NCBI RefSeq assembly: GCF_004307455.1 | Contig: NZ_SEWX01000001.1 | Location: 372,001 to 436,000, forward strand | Origin: Aquirufa nivalisilvae | GTDB lineage: Bacteria > Bacteroidota > Bacteroidia > Cytophagales > Spirosomataceae | Reading direction: 5' to 3' | DNA length: 64,000 nt | Part shown: positions 26,481-35,407 of the stretch, in pieces | How positions within the stretch are numbered: the stretch's first letter is position 1 | Layout of the letters: the number at the start of each line of letters is the position of its first letter | The notes under the pieces: generated by a model | Databases searched by the model: none | What the model was told of the DNA's origin: nothing | What the model saw: only the letters and a program-made list of their open reading frames with translations | Translations under genes and position numbers: made by a program

Positions 26481-26488
26481 TATTTTTG
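26481..26488 (+). promoter_or_regulatory. -7 promoter element of the TonB-receptor gene
   Basis: TATTTTTG matches TAnnTTTG exactly and ends 19 nt before the ATG at 26508. No clear -33 element was found. Confidence 0.5.
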
Positions 26489-26507
26489 CTGAATTATTTT
26501 GCCTGTG

Positions 26508-28682
26508 ATGAAATTTATAAAAATCGTTTTTATTCTACTACTTTACAACCAATTAGCACAAGGTCAAAAATCCTTGCAGCTCATTATCAAAGATGAGAAT
26601 AGTCGTCCTTTAGTCAATACCACCATTAAATTATCTTGGAAAAATGCCTCCCAAATGCAAATTGCGGACCTCAATGGCATCGCTATTTTCCAATCAATAC
26701 CTGATAGTATCGTTAAAGTAGACATTAGCCACATTGGATATCAGGCATTTCAACAAGTAGTTCCGCTAACAAAATCCATCAATCAATTAGAGATTTCTCT
26801 GAATCCTTCCCAGGAGGAATTGGAAGAAGTTGTGGTCTCTTCTACTCGAAGTTCTAGAACCATACATGATATTCCTACCCGAATAGAATTCATCGGAGGG
26901 GAGGAAATCAATGAGAAAAGTAATATGAAGTCTGGAGACATTCGCATGCTTTTAAGTGAAAGTACAGGTATCCAAGTTCAACAAACCTCTGCGACCTCCG
27001 CCAATGCATCGATTCGAATTCAAGGATTGGACGGTCGATATACGCAATTGCTAAAAGATGGATTTCCTTTGTATTCTGGAGCTGCTAGTGGATTGGGGCT
27101 TTTACAAATTCCTCCATTGGATTTAAAACAAGTTGAAATCATCAAAGGATCAGCTTCTACCTTATATGGTGGAGGGGCAATTGCTGGTTTAGTCAATTTA
27201 ATTTCTAAAAATCCCACGGAAGAAAGAGATTTTAAAATTCATATCAACACTACTTCTGCCAAAGGATTTGATTTTAATACCTATTATGCCAAAAGAAATC
27301 AAAAAATAGGAACAACTATTTTTGCCTCTTTTAATAGAAACTCGCCATACGATCCGGGGAATATTGATTTATCTGCCATTCCTGAATTCCAACGCTTTAC
27401 CTTAAACCCCAAAATATACCTGTACCCTTCGGATAATAATAAACTCATATTGGGTTTAAATATGTCCTATGAAAATAGATTAGGAGGCGATATTCATTAC
27501 ATCAATGGTTTAATAGAAACAGGTCACCTGTATTTTGAATCAAATAAAACCAAGCGAATATCTTCTCAATTCACTTGGGAACACAAATTTTCCCCCAACA
27601 AACTCCTAACCTTTAAAAATAGTATCAGCTATTTTAACCGAAAAATAAGTGTGCCTGATTACCGCTATGATGGAACACAATACTCCACATTCTCCGAGTT
27701 ATCATTTGCTCATTATCAAGAAAAAAGTGAATGGGTTCTGGGAGCCAATGCCTGGACGGATGTCTTTGACGAAATCCGTTTTAGCGCATTTCCTCTGAGA
27801 AATTACACCCAAGGAACTGTTGGATTATTTGCACAAAACTCCACTAAAATTTGGCCATGGTTGCATATTGAAACTGGATTAAGAGGTGATTACGTCTATG
27901 ACTATGGATGGCAGTTTTTACCAAGGGCCTCTGCTCTCATCAACTTTTCTGAAAAATTTAGCTCTCGAATTGGAGGAGGATTTGGCTATAAAACTCCAAC
28001 TATTTTTACTGAGGAAAGCGAGAGAATTCAATACCAAAACGTTCTACCCATCAATAAGAAAATGAATGTCGTAGAAAATAGTAAAGGTATTAACCTCGAT
28101 TTCAACTATAAAACGAGCATCGGGGAAGATATTCAAATCAGCGCCAATCATTTATTCTTTTATACCCTATTGGAAAATCCACTTTTGATGGAATCAAGAG
28201 AAAATGGGCAAAAAGAATTTTTAGTGAATTCCAAAGGCCATATCGACTCCAAAGGAACGGAAACGAATGTAAAAATTGCCTATCAAGATTTTCATCTTTT
28301 TCTAGGATATACCTATACCAACACGCAATTACACCTAAGAAATATCTTTGAGGAAAAGCCTTTGACTCCACGTCATAAATTCAATTCTGTTCTCATGTAT
28401 GAACTAGAAAAGAAATGGAAAATTGGCTTGGAAGCCTATTACTTTAGTCCACAAATATTAAGCGATGGAGCCACGGGAAAAGACTATTGGCTCACCGGAT
28501 TTATGGTCGAAAAGTTTTGGCATAAACTATCCATTTATATCAATTTTGAAAATTTTCTGGATGTCCGCCAAACCAAATTTGACACCATTTATACAGGGTC
28601 AAAATCAAACCCAACTTTCCGAGATATCTATGCCCCATTGGATGGTTTCATGATTAATGGAGGGATTAAACTAAAACTTTAA
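26508..28682 (+). CDS. TonB-dependent outer-membrane receptor
   Basis: I start at the ATG at 26508 (724 residues); the longer frame begins with TTG. After a signal peptide (to about NQLAQGQ) comes a carboxypeptidase-regulatory-like domain (LIIKDENSRPLVNTTIKL ... VDISHIGYQAF, about 20-100), then a plug with the TonB-box-like EEVVVSSTRSSRT and KQVEIIKGSASTLYGGGAIAG, then a beta-barrel ending in a C-terminal aromatic-poor strand GGIKLKL. The type resembles heme/siderophore receptors rather than SusC, and no SusD gene follows. The ligand is unknown. Confidence 0.9.
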   Translation: MKFIKIVFILLLYNQLAQGQKSLQLIIKDENSRPLVNTTIKLSWKNASQMQIADLNGIAIFQSIPDSIVKVDISHIGYQAFQQVVPLTKSINQLEISLNPSQEELEEVVVSSTRSSRTIHDIPTRIEFIGGEEINEKSNMKSGDIRMLLSESTGIQVQQTSATSANASIRIQGLDGRYTQLLKDGFPLYSGAASGLGLLQIPPLDLKQVEIIKGSASTLYGGGAIAGLVNLISKNPTEERDFKIHINTTSAKGFDFNTYYAKRNQKIGTTIFASFNRNSPYDPGNIDLSAIPEFQRFTLNPKIYLYPSDNNKLILGLNMSYENRLGGDIHYINGLIETGHLYFESNKTKRISSQFTWEHKFSPNKLLTFKNSISYFNRKISVPDYRYDGTQYSTFSELSFAHYQEKSEWVLGANAWTDVFDEIRFSAFPLRNYTQGTVGLFAQNSTKIWPWLHIETGLRGDYVYDYGWQFLPRASALINFSEKFSSRIGGGFGYKTPTIFTEESERIQYQNVLPINKKMNVVENSKGINLDFNYKTSIGEDIQISANHLFFYTLLENPLLMESRENGQKEFLVNSKGHIDSKGTETNVKIAYQDFHLFLGYTYTNTQLHLRNIFEEKPLTPRHKFNSVLMYELEKKWKIGLEAYYFSPQILSDGATGKDYWLTGFMVEKFWHKLSIYINFENFLDVRQTKFDTIYTGSKSNPTFRDIYAPLDGFMINGGIKLKL

Positions 28683-28687
28683 TCTCC

Positions 28688-29809
28688 TTAGTGATTCTTT
28701 CTGCTTTGCTGCCATTGGTAATAATACCGACAAAGTGGGTAATAGAGTAAAGCCACCAAAAACCAAACGAGATAAACTTGGGAAAGACTCAAACCAATAA
28801 ATTTTTTAGGTCTACTTAATTGAAATCCGAATTCTAAATCGGCGATATGAAAGCCTTGATTAAAAATCAAAGCCAACAAAATCAGGTGAAGAACAAACCA
28901 GTGGCTGACAAAAAAGAATAAGGGTACTCGCCCAAAAGAACTGACTATTTCTATCCCCTTTTTCCCGACATATTGACTTACACTCAGCAGCAAAAACATG
29001 ATGCCTAAGGTCAATGTTGTAAAACTAATGCTTGGAGGATATTTTGATACATTAAAAAAGGACATACATTGTTTCGTCCACGATCCATCTATTTGCCATG
29101 GGGCATCTCCACCCAGATTAAAATATCGAACAACTAAAAAAAGGAAACATAACCTAAAACCTAATTTCCAAAAATCAGCCGTCGTTTTCTCCAAAAAATA
29201 ATGCCCTAAAGAATAGCCCAACAGACATATTCCAAGCCAGGAAATAGGTGGATAACCGACCACCAACAAGGTGCCATTAGGTAAAGGGAATGCATTCGGA
29301 CTAATTAAAAATGAGAGAGGTTTTAGCCATGTTGGTTGAATTTGCAACAACACCTGTTGGAGCAAGATAATACCTAATGCCAACCAAAAAATTTGCTTCG
29401 TTGAAAGACGATTGAATAGTCCAATCATCACCATCGAGAAACCAATGGCACTTAGCACGTCGATTAGTATAAGTCCAAAATGTATATCAAAAAATAAGCC
29501 TAGATTGACCACTACCAAATCCAACAAGATGAGCCAAGCGCCTCTAAGAATCATGCGCTGACTGAATTGTTTTTTATTCTCGGACCTTTGAAATACCAGA
29601 TATGCCGAACTACCTGCCAGAAATACAAAAATAGGAGCGCAAAGATGAGTGATAATTCTGGTGTAAAATACCGCAGGAGTCGTTACTGCTAAATCTGTGG
29701 GGGATTGATCAATGGAATGAACGTGAAACAAATCCCTCACATGGTCCAATAACATGAGAATCACAACAATACCTCTTAAAAAATCGATGGATTCAAGTCT
29801 TTTAATCAT
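28688..29809 (-). CDS. DUF1624/HGSNAT-like membrane acyltransferase
   Basis: The 373-residue protein has about ten membrane helices and starts RLESIDFLRGIVVILMLLDHVRDLF, the signature of the heparan-alpha-glucosaminide N-acetyltransferase-like (DUF1624) family, in which the histidine of LDH is thought to be catalytic. Bacterial members may transfer acetyl groups to outside sugars, but activity is unproven. It is the last gene of a four-gene minus-strand operon, overlapping the preceding gene by ATGA. Confidence 0.85.
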   Translation of the reverse strand: MIKRLESIDFLRGIVVILMLLDHVRDLFHVHSIDQSPTDLAVTTPAVFYTRIITHLCAPIFVFLAGSSAYLVFQRSENKKQFSQRMILRGAWLILLDLVVVNLGLFFDIHFGLILIDVLSAIGFSMVMIGLFNRLSTKQIFWLALGIILLQQVLLQIQPTWLKPLSFLISPNAFPLPNGTLLVVGYPPISWLGICLLGYSLGHYFLEKTTADFWKLGFRLCFLFLVVRYFNLGGDAPWQIDGSWTKQCMSFFNVSKYPPSISFTTLTLGIMFLLLSVSQYVGKKGIEIVSSFGRVPLFFFVSHWFVLHLILLALIFNQGFHIADLEFGFQLSRPKKFIGLSLSQVYLVWFLVALLYYPLCRYYYQWQQSRKNH

Positions 29810-30102
29810 GTCAATATTATTTCTTGATAATGCTCAATAACAGGAAATGGGTCATAATAATGATGTAACAATTCTCTCCACTGTTCATATTGTGGAGATT
29901 GTCGAAAGCCAACCGTATGATCTTCCAATTTTTGCCAATGAGCTACTAAAATGTATTTATTTTCCTGTTCCATGCATTTCAAAAGGGAATGCGAATGATA
30001 ACCAGGGATGGATCGAATGTATTGACTAGCCAATTTAAAATCTGCTTCAAATGACTTTGCTTGTCCCTTTCTAACCTGTAATACTGCTACTTCTACAATC
30101 AT
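29806..30102 (-). CDS. Antibiotic biosynthesis monooxygenase (ABM)-domain protein
   Basis: The 98-residue protein is one ABM/dimeric alpha-beta barrel domain: MIVEVAVLQVRKGQAKSFEADF, then GYHSHSLLKCMEQENKYILVAHWQ and a last HYYDPFPVIEHYQ helix. Members range from quinol monooxygenases to heme-degrading enzymes, so the reaction cannot be named. It overlaps the HGSNAT-like gene by 4 bp and lies 18 bp after the methyltransferase gene, in one operon. Confidence 0.85.
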   Translation of the reverse strand: MIVEVAVLQVRKGQAKSFEADFKLASQYIRSIPGYHSHSLLKCMEQENKYILVAHWQKLEDHTVGFRQSPQYEQWRELLHHYYDPFPVIEHYQEIILT

Positions 30103-30120
30103 CGTAATTCCCCCTTTTTC

Positions 30121-30699
30121 TTAATTCTTTACTGCAATCATTAGTCCTGTAGACCAAACTAATTTGGTCACATTGAGGTATTTCCTATTTTCTAATTCTT
30201 GAATCAATTTGGCGGCTTTTTCACTATGTCCAACTGGCCAGTTAGCTTGCTCAATCATGTCATCAATCACATAAATTCCTCCTGGGTTTAGCATGTTCAA
30301 CACCTCATCTAACAATAAGTATTTACCATGCCAAGTATCCGCAAAAATAAAATCATATCGATGGGAAAGATGAGACATTACCCAGTCTTCACCATCAGAA
30401 TTGACCAACACCAGTCTTGAATCTGAGCCCAAATATTCTCTCGCAATAGATAAAAAAGCGTCATCATTGTCAATGGAAGTCAAGGTAGATTTCTGATCCA
30501 TTCCATCTAACATCCAAGAAGTAGATAGACCTGTTCCAGTTCCCAATTCAAGAAAATTAGAGGCCGGTTTGGAAGCTGCCAAAGTTCTTAACAATGACCC
30601 TGTCAAAATATCAGATGCCATACTAAAACCCGATACTCGGGTCTTTTCTTGAATGCCTAGGTAAGTTGGAGGTAAATTAATCCCTTTATTTTCATCCAT
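30121..30699 (-). CDS. Class I SAM-dependent O-methyltransferase-like protein
   Basis: The 192-residue protein shows the SAM-binding loop FLELGTGTGLSTSWML (about 40-55), an acidic residue after strand 2 (LTSIDNDDAF), and FIFADTWHGKYLL after strand 4, where O-methyltransferases carry a metal or SAM-binding acid. The small size and lack of other domains fit the COMT-like branch. Substrate unknown. It is the second gene of the four-gene operon that starts at 31098. Confidence 0.85.
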   Translation of the reverse strand: MDENKGINLPPTYLGIQEKTRVSGFSMASDILTGSLLRTLAASKPASNFLELGTGTGLSTSWMLDGMDQKSTLTSIDNDDAFLSIAREYLGSDSRLVLVNSDGEDWVMSHLSHRYDFIFADTWHGKYLLLDEVLNMLNPGGIYVIDDMIEQANWPVGHSEKAAKLIQELENRKYLNVTKLVWSTGLMIAVKN

Positions 30700-30735
30700 A
30701 ATTTCATGTTAATAGCAAAAACCATGTGCATAAAT

Positions 30736-31098
30736 CTAGGCACCAGATTGCTGATTCATAAAAGATAATTTATCCCAATAGCCCCTTTGATAGGCAATTT
30801 GTCCATTTTCAATCCAAAAAAATCCACAGCCTCGCAGGCCTTTAGGATCCTTCCATTCTAACATACCTACATTGCCATCTTGAAATATATTCTCGACGAT
30901 ACAAACCATTTCAAATTGCTCAAATTCACTTCGAAACATCGCACGAATGGCCTCTCGGCCTTGAACAATTCCGTTAGGTGTTTGATGATTGATACAATCT
31001 TCCGTATACAATGCCGCCAATCCATCAGCATCATATTGATTAAATAACTCAACCCATCTACCTAGAATTTCCTTTGGTTGTATCATAACGAAGTTCAA
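30736..31098 (-). CDS. NTF2/SnoaL-like protein
   Basis: The 120-residue protein has the NTF2-like cone fold pattern (RWVELFNQYDADGLAALYTEDCINHQTPNG quoted in part as FNQYDADGLAALYTEDC), then GREAIRAMF and a final IAYQRGYWDK strand. Such proteins are polyketide cyclase-like or ketosteroid isomerase-like enzymes or binding proteins. It starts an operon with a methyltransferase, an ABM protein and an acyltransferase-like membrane protein. The Rrf2-type operator at 31186 lies between it and the divergent regulator gene, so it may belong to the same regulon. Confidence 0.8.
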   Translation of the reverse strand: MNFVMIQPKEILGRWVELFNQYDADGLAALYTEDCINHQTPNGIVQGREAIRAMFRSEFEQFEMVCIVENIFQDGNVGMLEWKDPKGLRGCGFFWIENGQIAYQRGYWDKLSFMNQQSGA

Positions 31099-31185
31099 AT
31101 TATATGCCTTTCAAGATTATCAATTTTGCCTGAATTAAAAATAAAATGCAAAAAAATTGGCAAGCTAAATTTTAATTCTTAATAT

Positions 31186-31204
31186 TGTAACCTTATTTAT
31201 TACA
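31186..31204. promoter_or_regulatory. Rrf2-type operator, site 1 (regulator gene)
   Basis: TGTAACCTTATTTATTACA has inverted arms TGTAA/TTACA around 9 nt. It ends 2 nt before the start codon of the Rrf2-like gene at 31207 and is also upstream of the divergent operon starting at 31098. It matches site 2 at 17 of 19 positions. Confidence 0.7.
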
Positions 31205-31206
31205 GT

Positions 31207-31614
31207 ATGATTTCAGGTAAGTTTGCTATATCTCTGCATATTTTAACGTTGTTGACAAAATTCCAACATGAGTATTTGTCATCTGATTTTATTGCCAGCA
31301 GTTTAAACTTACACCCCGTACTAGTAAGAAAGGAAATAATTAATTTAAAAAACCATCAGCTAGTCGTTAGTAAAGAAGGCAAGAATGGTGGTACTATGTT
31401 AGCCAAAGCCCCTTCTCAAATCAACCTAGATCAAGTATTAAAAATTACCTTGGAAAAGGTTTCTTTTGGATATTCCAAAAATCACCCAAACCCCAATTGC
31501 CCTATTGGAAAAAAAATAAATACCCAATTGGACATGTTATATACTAACTTAAATAATCAAATCTCGAGTCAACTAATGACCTTGACTTTAGAACAGTTTT
31601 CTAAAGATTTTTAA
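31207..31614 (+). CDS. Rrf2-family (YwnA-like) transcriptional regulator
   Basis: The 135-residue protein is an Rrf2-type winged helix: GKFAISLHILTLLTKF, the recognition helix region NLHPVLVRKEIINLKNHQLV and KEGKNGGTMLAKAPSQI. It has only one cysteine (C98), not the three that bind an iron-sulfur cluster in IscR or NsrR, so it belongs to the redox- or electrophile-sensing YwnA-like branch, where a single cysteine can be the sensor. The operator overlaps its own leader and a second copy lies before the NmrA-like gene just downstream, supporting autoregulation. Confidence 0.85.
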   Translation: MISGKFAISLHILTLLTKFQHEYLSSDFIASSLNLHPVLVRKEIINLKNHQLVVSKEGKNGGTMLAKAPSQINLDQVLKITLEKVSFGYSKNHPNPNCPIGKKINTQLDMLYTNLNNQISSQLMTLTLEQFSKDF

Positions 31615-31634
31615 ACCTTTTTTTTATACATTAC

Positions 31635-31653
31635 TGTAACTTTGTTTATTACA
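31635..31653. promoter_or_regulatory. Rrf2-type operator, site 2 (NmrA-like gene)
   Basis: TGTAACTTTGTTTATTACA is the second copy of the operator, with the same 9-nt spacer. It fully covers the -7 element TAACTTTG (31637-31644) of the NmrA-like gene, so binding would block transcription. Confidence 0.75.
31637..31644 (+). promoter_or_regulatory. -7 promoter element of the NmrA-like gene
   Basis: TAACTTTG matches TAnnTTTG exactly and ends 24 nt before the ATG at 31669. It lies inside operator site 2. Confidence 0.6.
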
Positions 31654-31668
31654 ATAAATTTTATCATC

Positions 31669-32319
31669 ATGAAAATCGCTCTAATAGGATCAACAGGATT
31701 TGTAGGCAAAGCCCTACTACATGAACTTGTCAATAGACAACACGAAGTAGTTGCCATTACTAGAAACCCTCAACTCTCCCATGAGAATCCACTTATTACT
31801 TGGAAGCAAGTAGACATTTCACTAGTGGATGAACTGGCACATGCTTTACAAGGTGTTGACGTAGTCATTAATAGTTTTAATGCAGGATGGACCAATCCCA
31901 ACTTGTATCACGACTTCCTTGAAGGCTCTAAGAAAATTCAAGAGGCCGTGAAAATAGCTGGCGTGAAACGCTTTATCACCATCGGCGGTGCTGGAAGTTT
32001 ATACATTGCCCCTGGAGTACAACTAGTAGATACGCCAGAATTCCCTCAAGAATATTATGCTGGGGCAACAGCCGCTAGAGATTATTTGACTTACCTAAAA
32101 AATGAAAAAGAATTAGATTGGGCATTTATTAGTCCTGCCATAGAAATGCATCCTGGAATTCAAACAGGCAGAACGGGTCAATATAGATTAGGCTTAGAAA
32201 ACCCTGTATTCGATTCCAATCAACGAAGTATCTTATCGGTAGAAGATTTAGCTGTTGTCATCGTTGATGAAGCCGAACAAGCTAAACATCACCAAGTAAG
32301 GTTTACTGCAGCGTATTAA
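31669..32319 (+). CDS. NmrA-like NAD(P)-dependent reductase (atypical SDR)
   Basis: I start at the ATG at 31669 (216 residues); the longer frame begins with a TTG inside the promoter. The N-terminal NAD(P) motif is MKIALIGSTGFVGKALLHELVNR, GxTGxxG type (shown in part: GSTGFVG), and the segment VITNSF-like DVVINSFNAGW marks the atypical SDR fold. There is no classical YxxxK pair, as usual in NmrA-like proteins. The gene is the evident target of the Rrf2-like regulator, as in the ywnA/ywnB arrangement known in Bacillus; a response to electrophiles or disulfide stress is inference. Confidence 0.85.
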   Translation: MKIALIGSTGFVGKALLHELVNRQHEVVAITRNPQLSHENPLITWKQVDISLVDELAHALQGVDVVINSFNAGWTNPNLYHDFLEGSKKIQEAVKIAGVKRFITIGGAGSLYIAPGVQLVDTPEFPQEYYAGATAARDYLTYLKNEKELDWAFISPAIEMHPGIQTGRTGQYRLGLENPVFDSNQRSILSVEDLAVVIVDEAEQAKHHQVRFTAAY

Positions 32320-32325
32320 AATAGG

Positions 32326-32361
32326 TCTTGGATTCAGGTGATACAATACTTGAATCCAAGA
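32326..32361. terminator. Terminator hairpin between convergent genes
   Basis: TCTTGGATTCA and TGAATCCAAGA are perfect 11-bp arms around a 14-nt loop. The hairpin lies between the convergent stops at 32319 and 32387 and has short T-rich flanks on both strands. Confidence 0.7.
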
Positions 32362-32386
32362 TTTAATTTGCTTGAAAAGTTTAAGT

Positions 32387-33373
32387 CTATTTCCCAAAAA
32401 CCACTCCAAAGATGTATTCTGGCGAATGTATATTCGAAGTCTCGTTTGACGAATGATAAACCTTCCATTCCGCCCGAAATAGCATCTTGGGAAATAAACT
32501 GAAGTCGGCATTGATAGATGCCGATTGAACGAATGAGTCTGGAGCCAAAATAATGTACTTTCGGTCAGAGAACTGCTCGATTCGGCCTGCAAATTTCCAT
32601 TTATTGCTCAGTTTAACTTGCATCATCAAAGCTTCTCCGTGCCAAAATTCATTTTGGAAACCTATGTCTGAAATGAGCACCGTCTTGACCTTTTTTGACA
32701 AAGGTATTACCCAATAAAAATCATGGAATAGCCGAAGCCCATTCCCCTCATTTCCTATAAACCCACTTGAATTCCAGATCCAAGAGTTAGCAGCAACATA
32801 GGTAATTTGAGTTCCTATAGCTGGTCTAAAATCTTGAATATGTTGCCAGCCTCTAAGTGCAAGAATCGAATATGTCCATGATTGATTGGGTTTATAAGAA
32901 ATACTTAATCCAGACTCATAATATGGTGAGTTTTCAGCAACAAAGCTTCGGGAAAGAGTCCAGTTCTCTGCATTTTTGGCCGATTCAAAACCTATATGTG
33001 ATGGAAATATTCCAGCCAAGATAGACCAATTTTCTGCCATTTGATAGGATAGATTCATCTCAAAAATATTCCTCCAGATCTTCCCCTCATTGGCTAAATT
33101 CCGAGAAGAATAAGAACCCAACATACCCGAAATCTGCACATTTAATGGACCCTTTTTGATGGCTAATCCTAATATCCCTAAGTTCAAATCCCATTGATTT
33201 GCCTTGGCATGATTGAAGAAAAAGGATTCTTTTTCGTGAGCTGTTTTTTGGATTGGGTCTATCAAATAATAGCCTTCTGCATAACCATATAATTGAAAAA
33301 CAGATTTACTCGTTGAATCTGGTTGACCAAAAAGCGGAAAGGTAAAACAAAGAAATAGGACTACTTTATTCAC
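32387..33373 (-). CDS. Outer-membrane beta-barrel (OmpL-like putative porin)
   Basis: The 328-residue protein has a signal peptide (to about LFGQ) and many alternating strands ending in aromatic residues, with the opening LYGYAEGYYLIDPIQ and segments GILGLAIKKGPLNVQISGMLG, as in the OmpL-like putative porin family of Bacteroidota. The start is GTG, sharing its G with the TAG stop of kup (TAGTG), so the two genes are tightly coupled and the barrel may admit potassium or another ion through the outer membrane; that role is inference from position. Confidence 0.8.
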   Translation of the reverse strand: MNKVVLFLCFTFPLFGQPDSTSKSVFQLYGYAEGYYLIDPIQKTAHEKESFFFNHAKANQWDLNLGILGLAIKKGPLNVQISGMLGSYSSRNLANEGKIWRNIFEMNLSYQMAENWSILAGIFPSHIGFESAKNAENWTLSRSFVAENSPYYESGLSISYKPNQSWTYSILALRGWQHIQDFRPAIGTQITYVAANSWIWNSSGFIGNEGNGLRLFHDFYWVIPLSKKVKTVLISDIGFQNEFWHGEALMMQVKLSNKWKFAGRIEQFSDRKYIILAPDSFVQSASINADFSLFPKMLFRAEWKVYHSSNETSNIHSPEYIFGVVFGK

Positions 33374-35319
33374 TAGATTCTCTTTAAATCCACGTTACCG
33401 ATGGAATGATAAACAAGTGGAACATATTCTAATTCCACGTCGGATTTGTCTAAGCCAAATGCTTGTTCATCTCTTTGCCCCATTTTTTTCAATTTAAAAT
33501 AGGAGTTTAACAATAAGCCATCCTTTAGGCTAAACTCATTTTCAACGGATAAATATTTTTCAATAATGACAAATTTAAAATCCGGCTCTGCATTATATTT
33601 TGTCGAACCATCTGGCCTGATATGTAAATTTAGTTCTTTATTCTTTACTAAATCTTGGACAATTTTTTTGAAGTAAAACTCCGTTTTTGGTTGAATTCTA
33701 AAGCCAATATTCAAATTGATTTTAATTACTTTATCATCTACTAATTCATTCACAGAATAAGAGAGTGTATAAGGTTCTTCTGTTCTATCAATATGCAAAA
33801 ACCAATATACATCTGCCCTTTTAGGCCTTTTAGAAAAGATTGATTTAATAATTTTGTCTTCAATTTCTCTTCGCGTATTTGCCTTGGTCATATACACAAC
33901 ATGTGTGGCAAATTTCGGAATGGCTTCGTCAATACTTAAATCTTTGATTTGTTGTACAAACTTGCCTAAATCAACAAATTTTGTGAATCGATTATTAATC
34001 TTTCTTGAATAAAACCAAATATACATGGTCATGAATATAAATAATTCAAAAAACAAAAACATCCATCTTTCTTTAATCTTGGCAACATTCGCTATAAAAA
34101 AGGAGACCTCTATGGTGGCAAATAATAGCATCAATGCCGCTACATAAACTCGTTTCCATCTCAATTTATATAACAAGAAATAACTTAGTAAATAGGTAGT
34201 CATCATCATGGCAACTGTAATGGAAAATCCATAAGCAGCTTCCATATGACTGGATGTTTGAAAATATAAAATCATCAAAATACACCCAATCCATAAAATA
34301 ATATTTACACTTGGAATATATATTTGACCCTTTAATTCCGTTGGTTGACGAACGGTTACTCTAGGCCAGAAATTTAAGTTTACCGCCTCATTAATCATGG
34401 TAAAACTCCCACTAATTAATGCTTGAGAAGCAATGATCGTTGCCATGGTTGCAATAGAAATCCCAACTAATAAAAACCATGAAGGCATCATTTCATAAAA
34501 CGGATTTCGGCCATTTAAAACCTGTTGCCCTTGATTCAAAATCCATGCAGCCTGACCTAAATAGTTCGTAATTAAACAAATCTTTACAAATACCCATGTT
34601 ATCCGAATATTCTTTAGACCACAGTGTCCGAGGTCTGAGTACAATGCTTCTGCACCAGTTGTCGCTAAAAACACAGCCCCTAATAACCAAAAGCCTTTGG
34701 GATATTGAACTAATAACTGGTATCCATAAATTGGATTTAAAGCTTGTATCACGGTGGGATGTTCTATAATTTGACTAATCCCGAGAATCAATAACATGCT
34801 AAACCAAATGACCATAATAGGCCCAAATGTTACACCAACTTTCTGAGTACCAAAACGTTGAATAAAAAACAACACCGACAATATAACGATGACAATGGGG
34901 ACAGTGGGAATAGATTCAAAGCCGGGTACCATCACAAGTCCCTCAATAGCGGATGCAACAGATATAGGTGGCGTAATAATACCATCAGCTAATAGTGTAG
35001 TGGCTCCTAAAATAGTAGGAATCACTAGTTTTTTGCCGTTTCGCCTTACTAAGGCATACAGGGAAAATATCCCGCCTTCTCCTTGATTATCTGCCTTTAA
35101 AGTTAACCAGATGTATTTGATGCTTGTTTGGAAAACCAGTGTCCAAAAGATACAAGAAATCCCTCCGAAAACGAGTGTTTCTTCTATTGGTCGTTCGCCA
35201 ACGATTGCCTTAAAAACATATAGCGGACTTGTTCCGATATCCCCATAAATAATTCCAAGCGCAACCAATAATGATGAGGCTGTTACCCCCTTTGATACAA
35301 GTAAATTTCCCTTTTCCAT
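33373..35319 (-). CDS. kup: KUP/Trk-type potassium uptake permease
   Basis: The 648-residue protein has twelve membrane helices and the family signature GIIYGDIGTSPLYVFKAI (22-39), GEGGIFSLYAL near 80 and GAEALYSDLGH near 220, then a C-terminal cytoplasmic domain (from about 455). It imports potassium with protons. It is downstream of a KdpD/KdpE-like pair on the same strand, with 88 bp to KdpE, and its stop overlaps the GTG start of an outer-membrane barrel. In most bacteria KdpDE control the KdpFABC ATPase; here Kup takes that place. Confidence 0.95.
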   Translation of the reverse strand: MEKGNLLVSKGVTASSLLVALGIIYGDIGTSPLYVFKAIVGERPIEETLVFGGISCIFWTLVFQTSIKYIWLTLKADNQGEGGIFSLYALVRRNGKKLVIPTILGATTLLADGIITPPISVASAIEGLVMVPGFESIPTVPIVIVILSVLFFIQRFGTQKVGVTFGPIMVIWFSMLLILGISQIIEHPTVIQALNPIYGYQLLVQYPKGFWLLGAVFLATTGAEALYSDLGHCGLKNIRITWVFVKICLITNYLGQAAWILNQGQQVLNGRNPFYEMMPSWFLLVGISIATMATIIASQALISGSFTMINEAVNLNFWPRVTVRQPTELKGQIYIPSVNIILWIGCILMILYFQTSSHMEAAYGFSITVAMMMTTYLLSYFLLYKLRWKRVYVAALMLLFATIEVSFFIANVAKIKERWMFLFFELFIFMTMYIWFYSRKINNRFTKFVDLGKFVQQIKDLSIDEAIPKFATHVVYMTKANTRREIEDKIIKSIFSKRPKRADVYWFLHIDRTEEPYTLSYSVNELVDDKVIKINLNIGFRIQPKTEFYFKKIVQDLVKNKELNLHIRPDGSTKYNAEPDFKFVIIEKYLSVENEFSLKDGLLLNSYFKLKKMGQRDEQAFGLDKSDVELEYVPLVYHSIGNVDLKRI

Positions 35320-35407
35320 AGTGCATTTTTATCTGTCGCAAAGGTTGTTATTCCCTTATCAAACAAGCATAAAAATGAAGGGTGCTTGCGTAAAAAAAAT
35401 ATAAAGA

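Noticed and set aside
32248-32592. 114-codon minus-strand frame overlapping the end of the OmpL-like barrel gene
   Set aside because: It overlaps the conserved barrel gene in another frame and runs through the terminator hairpin into the convergent gene.
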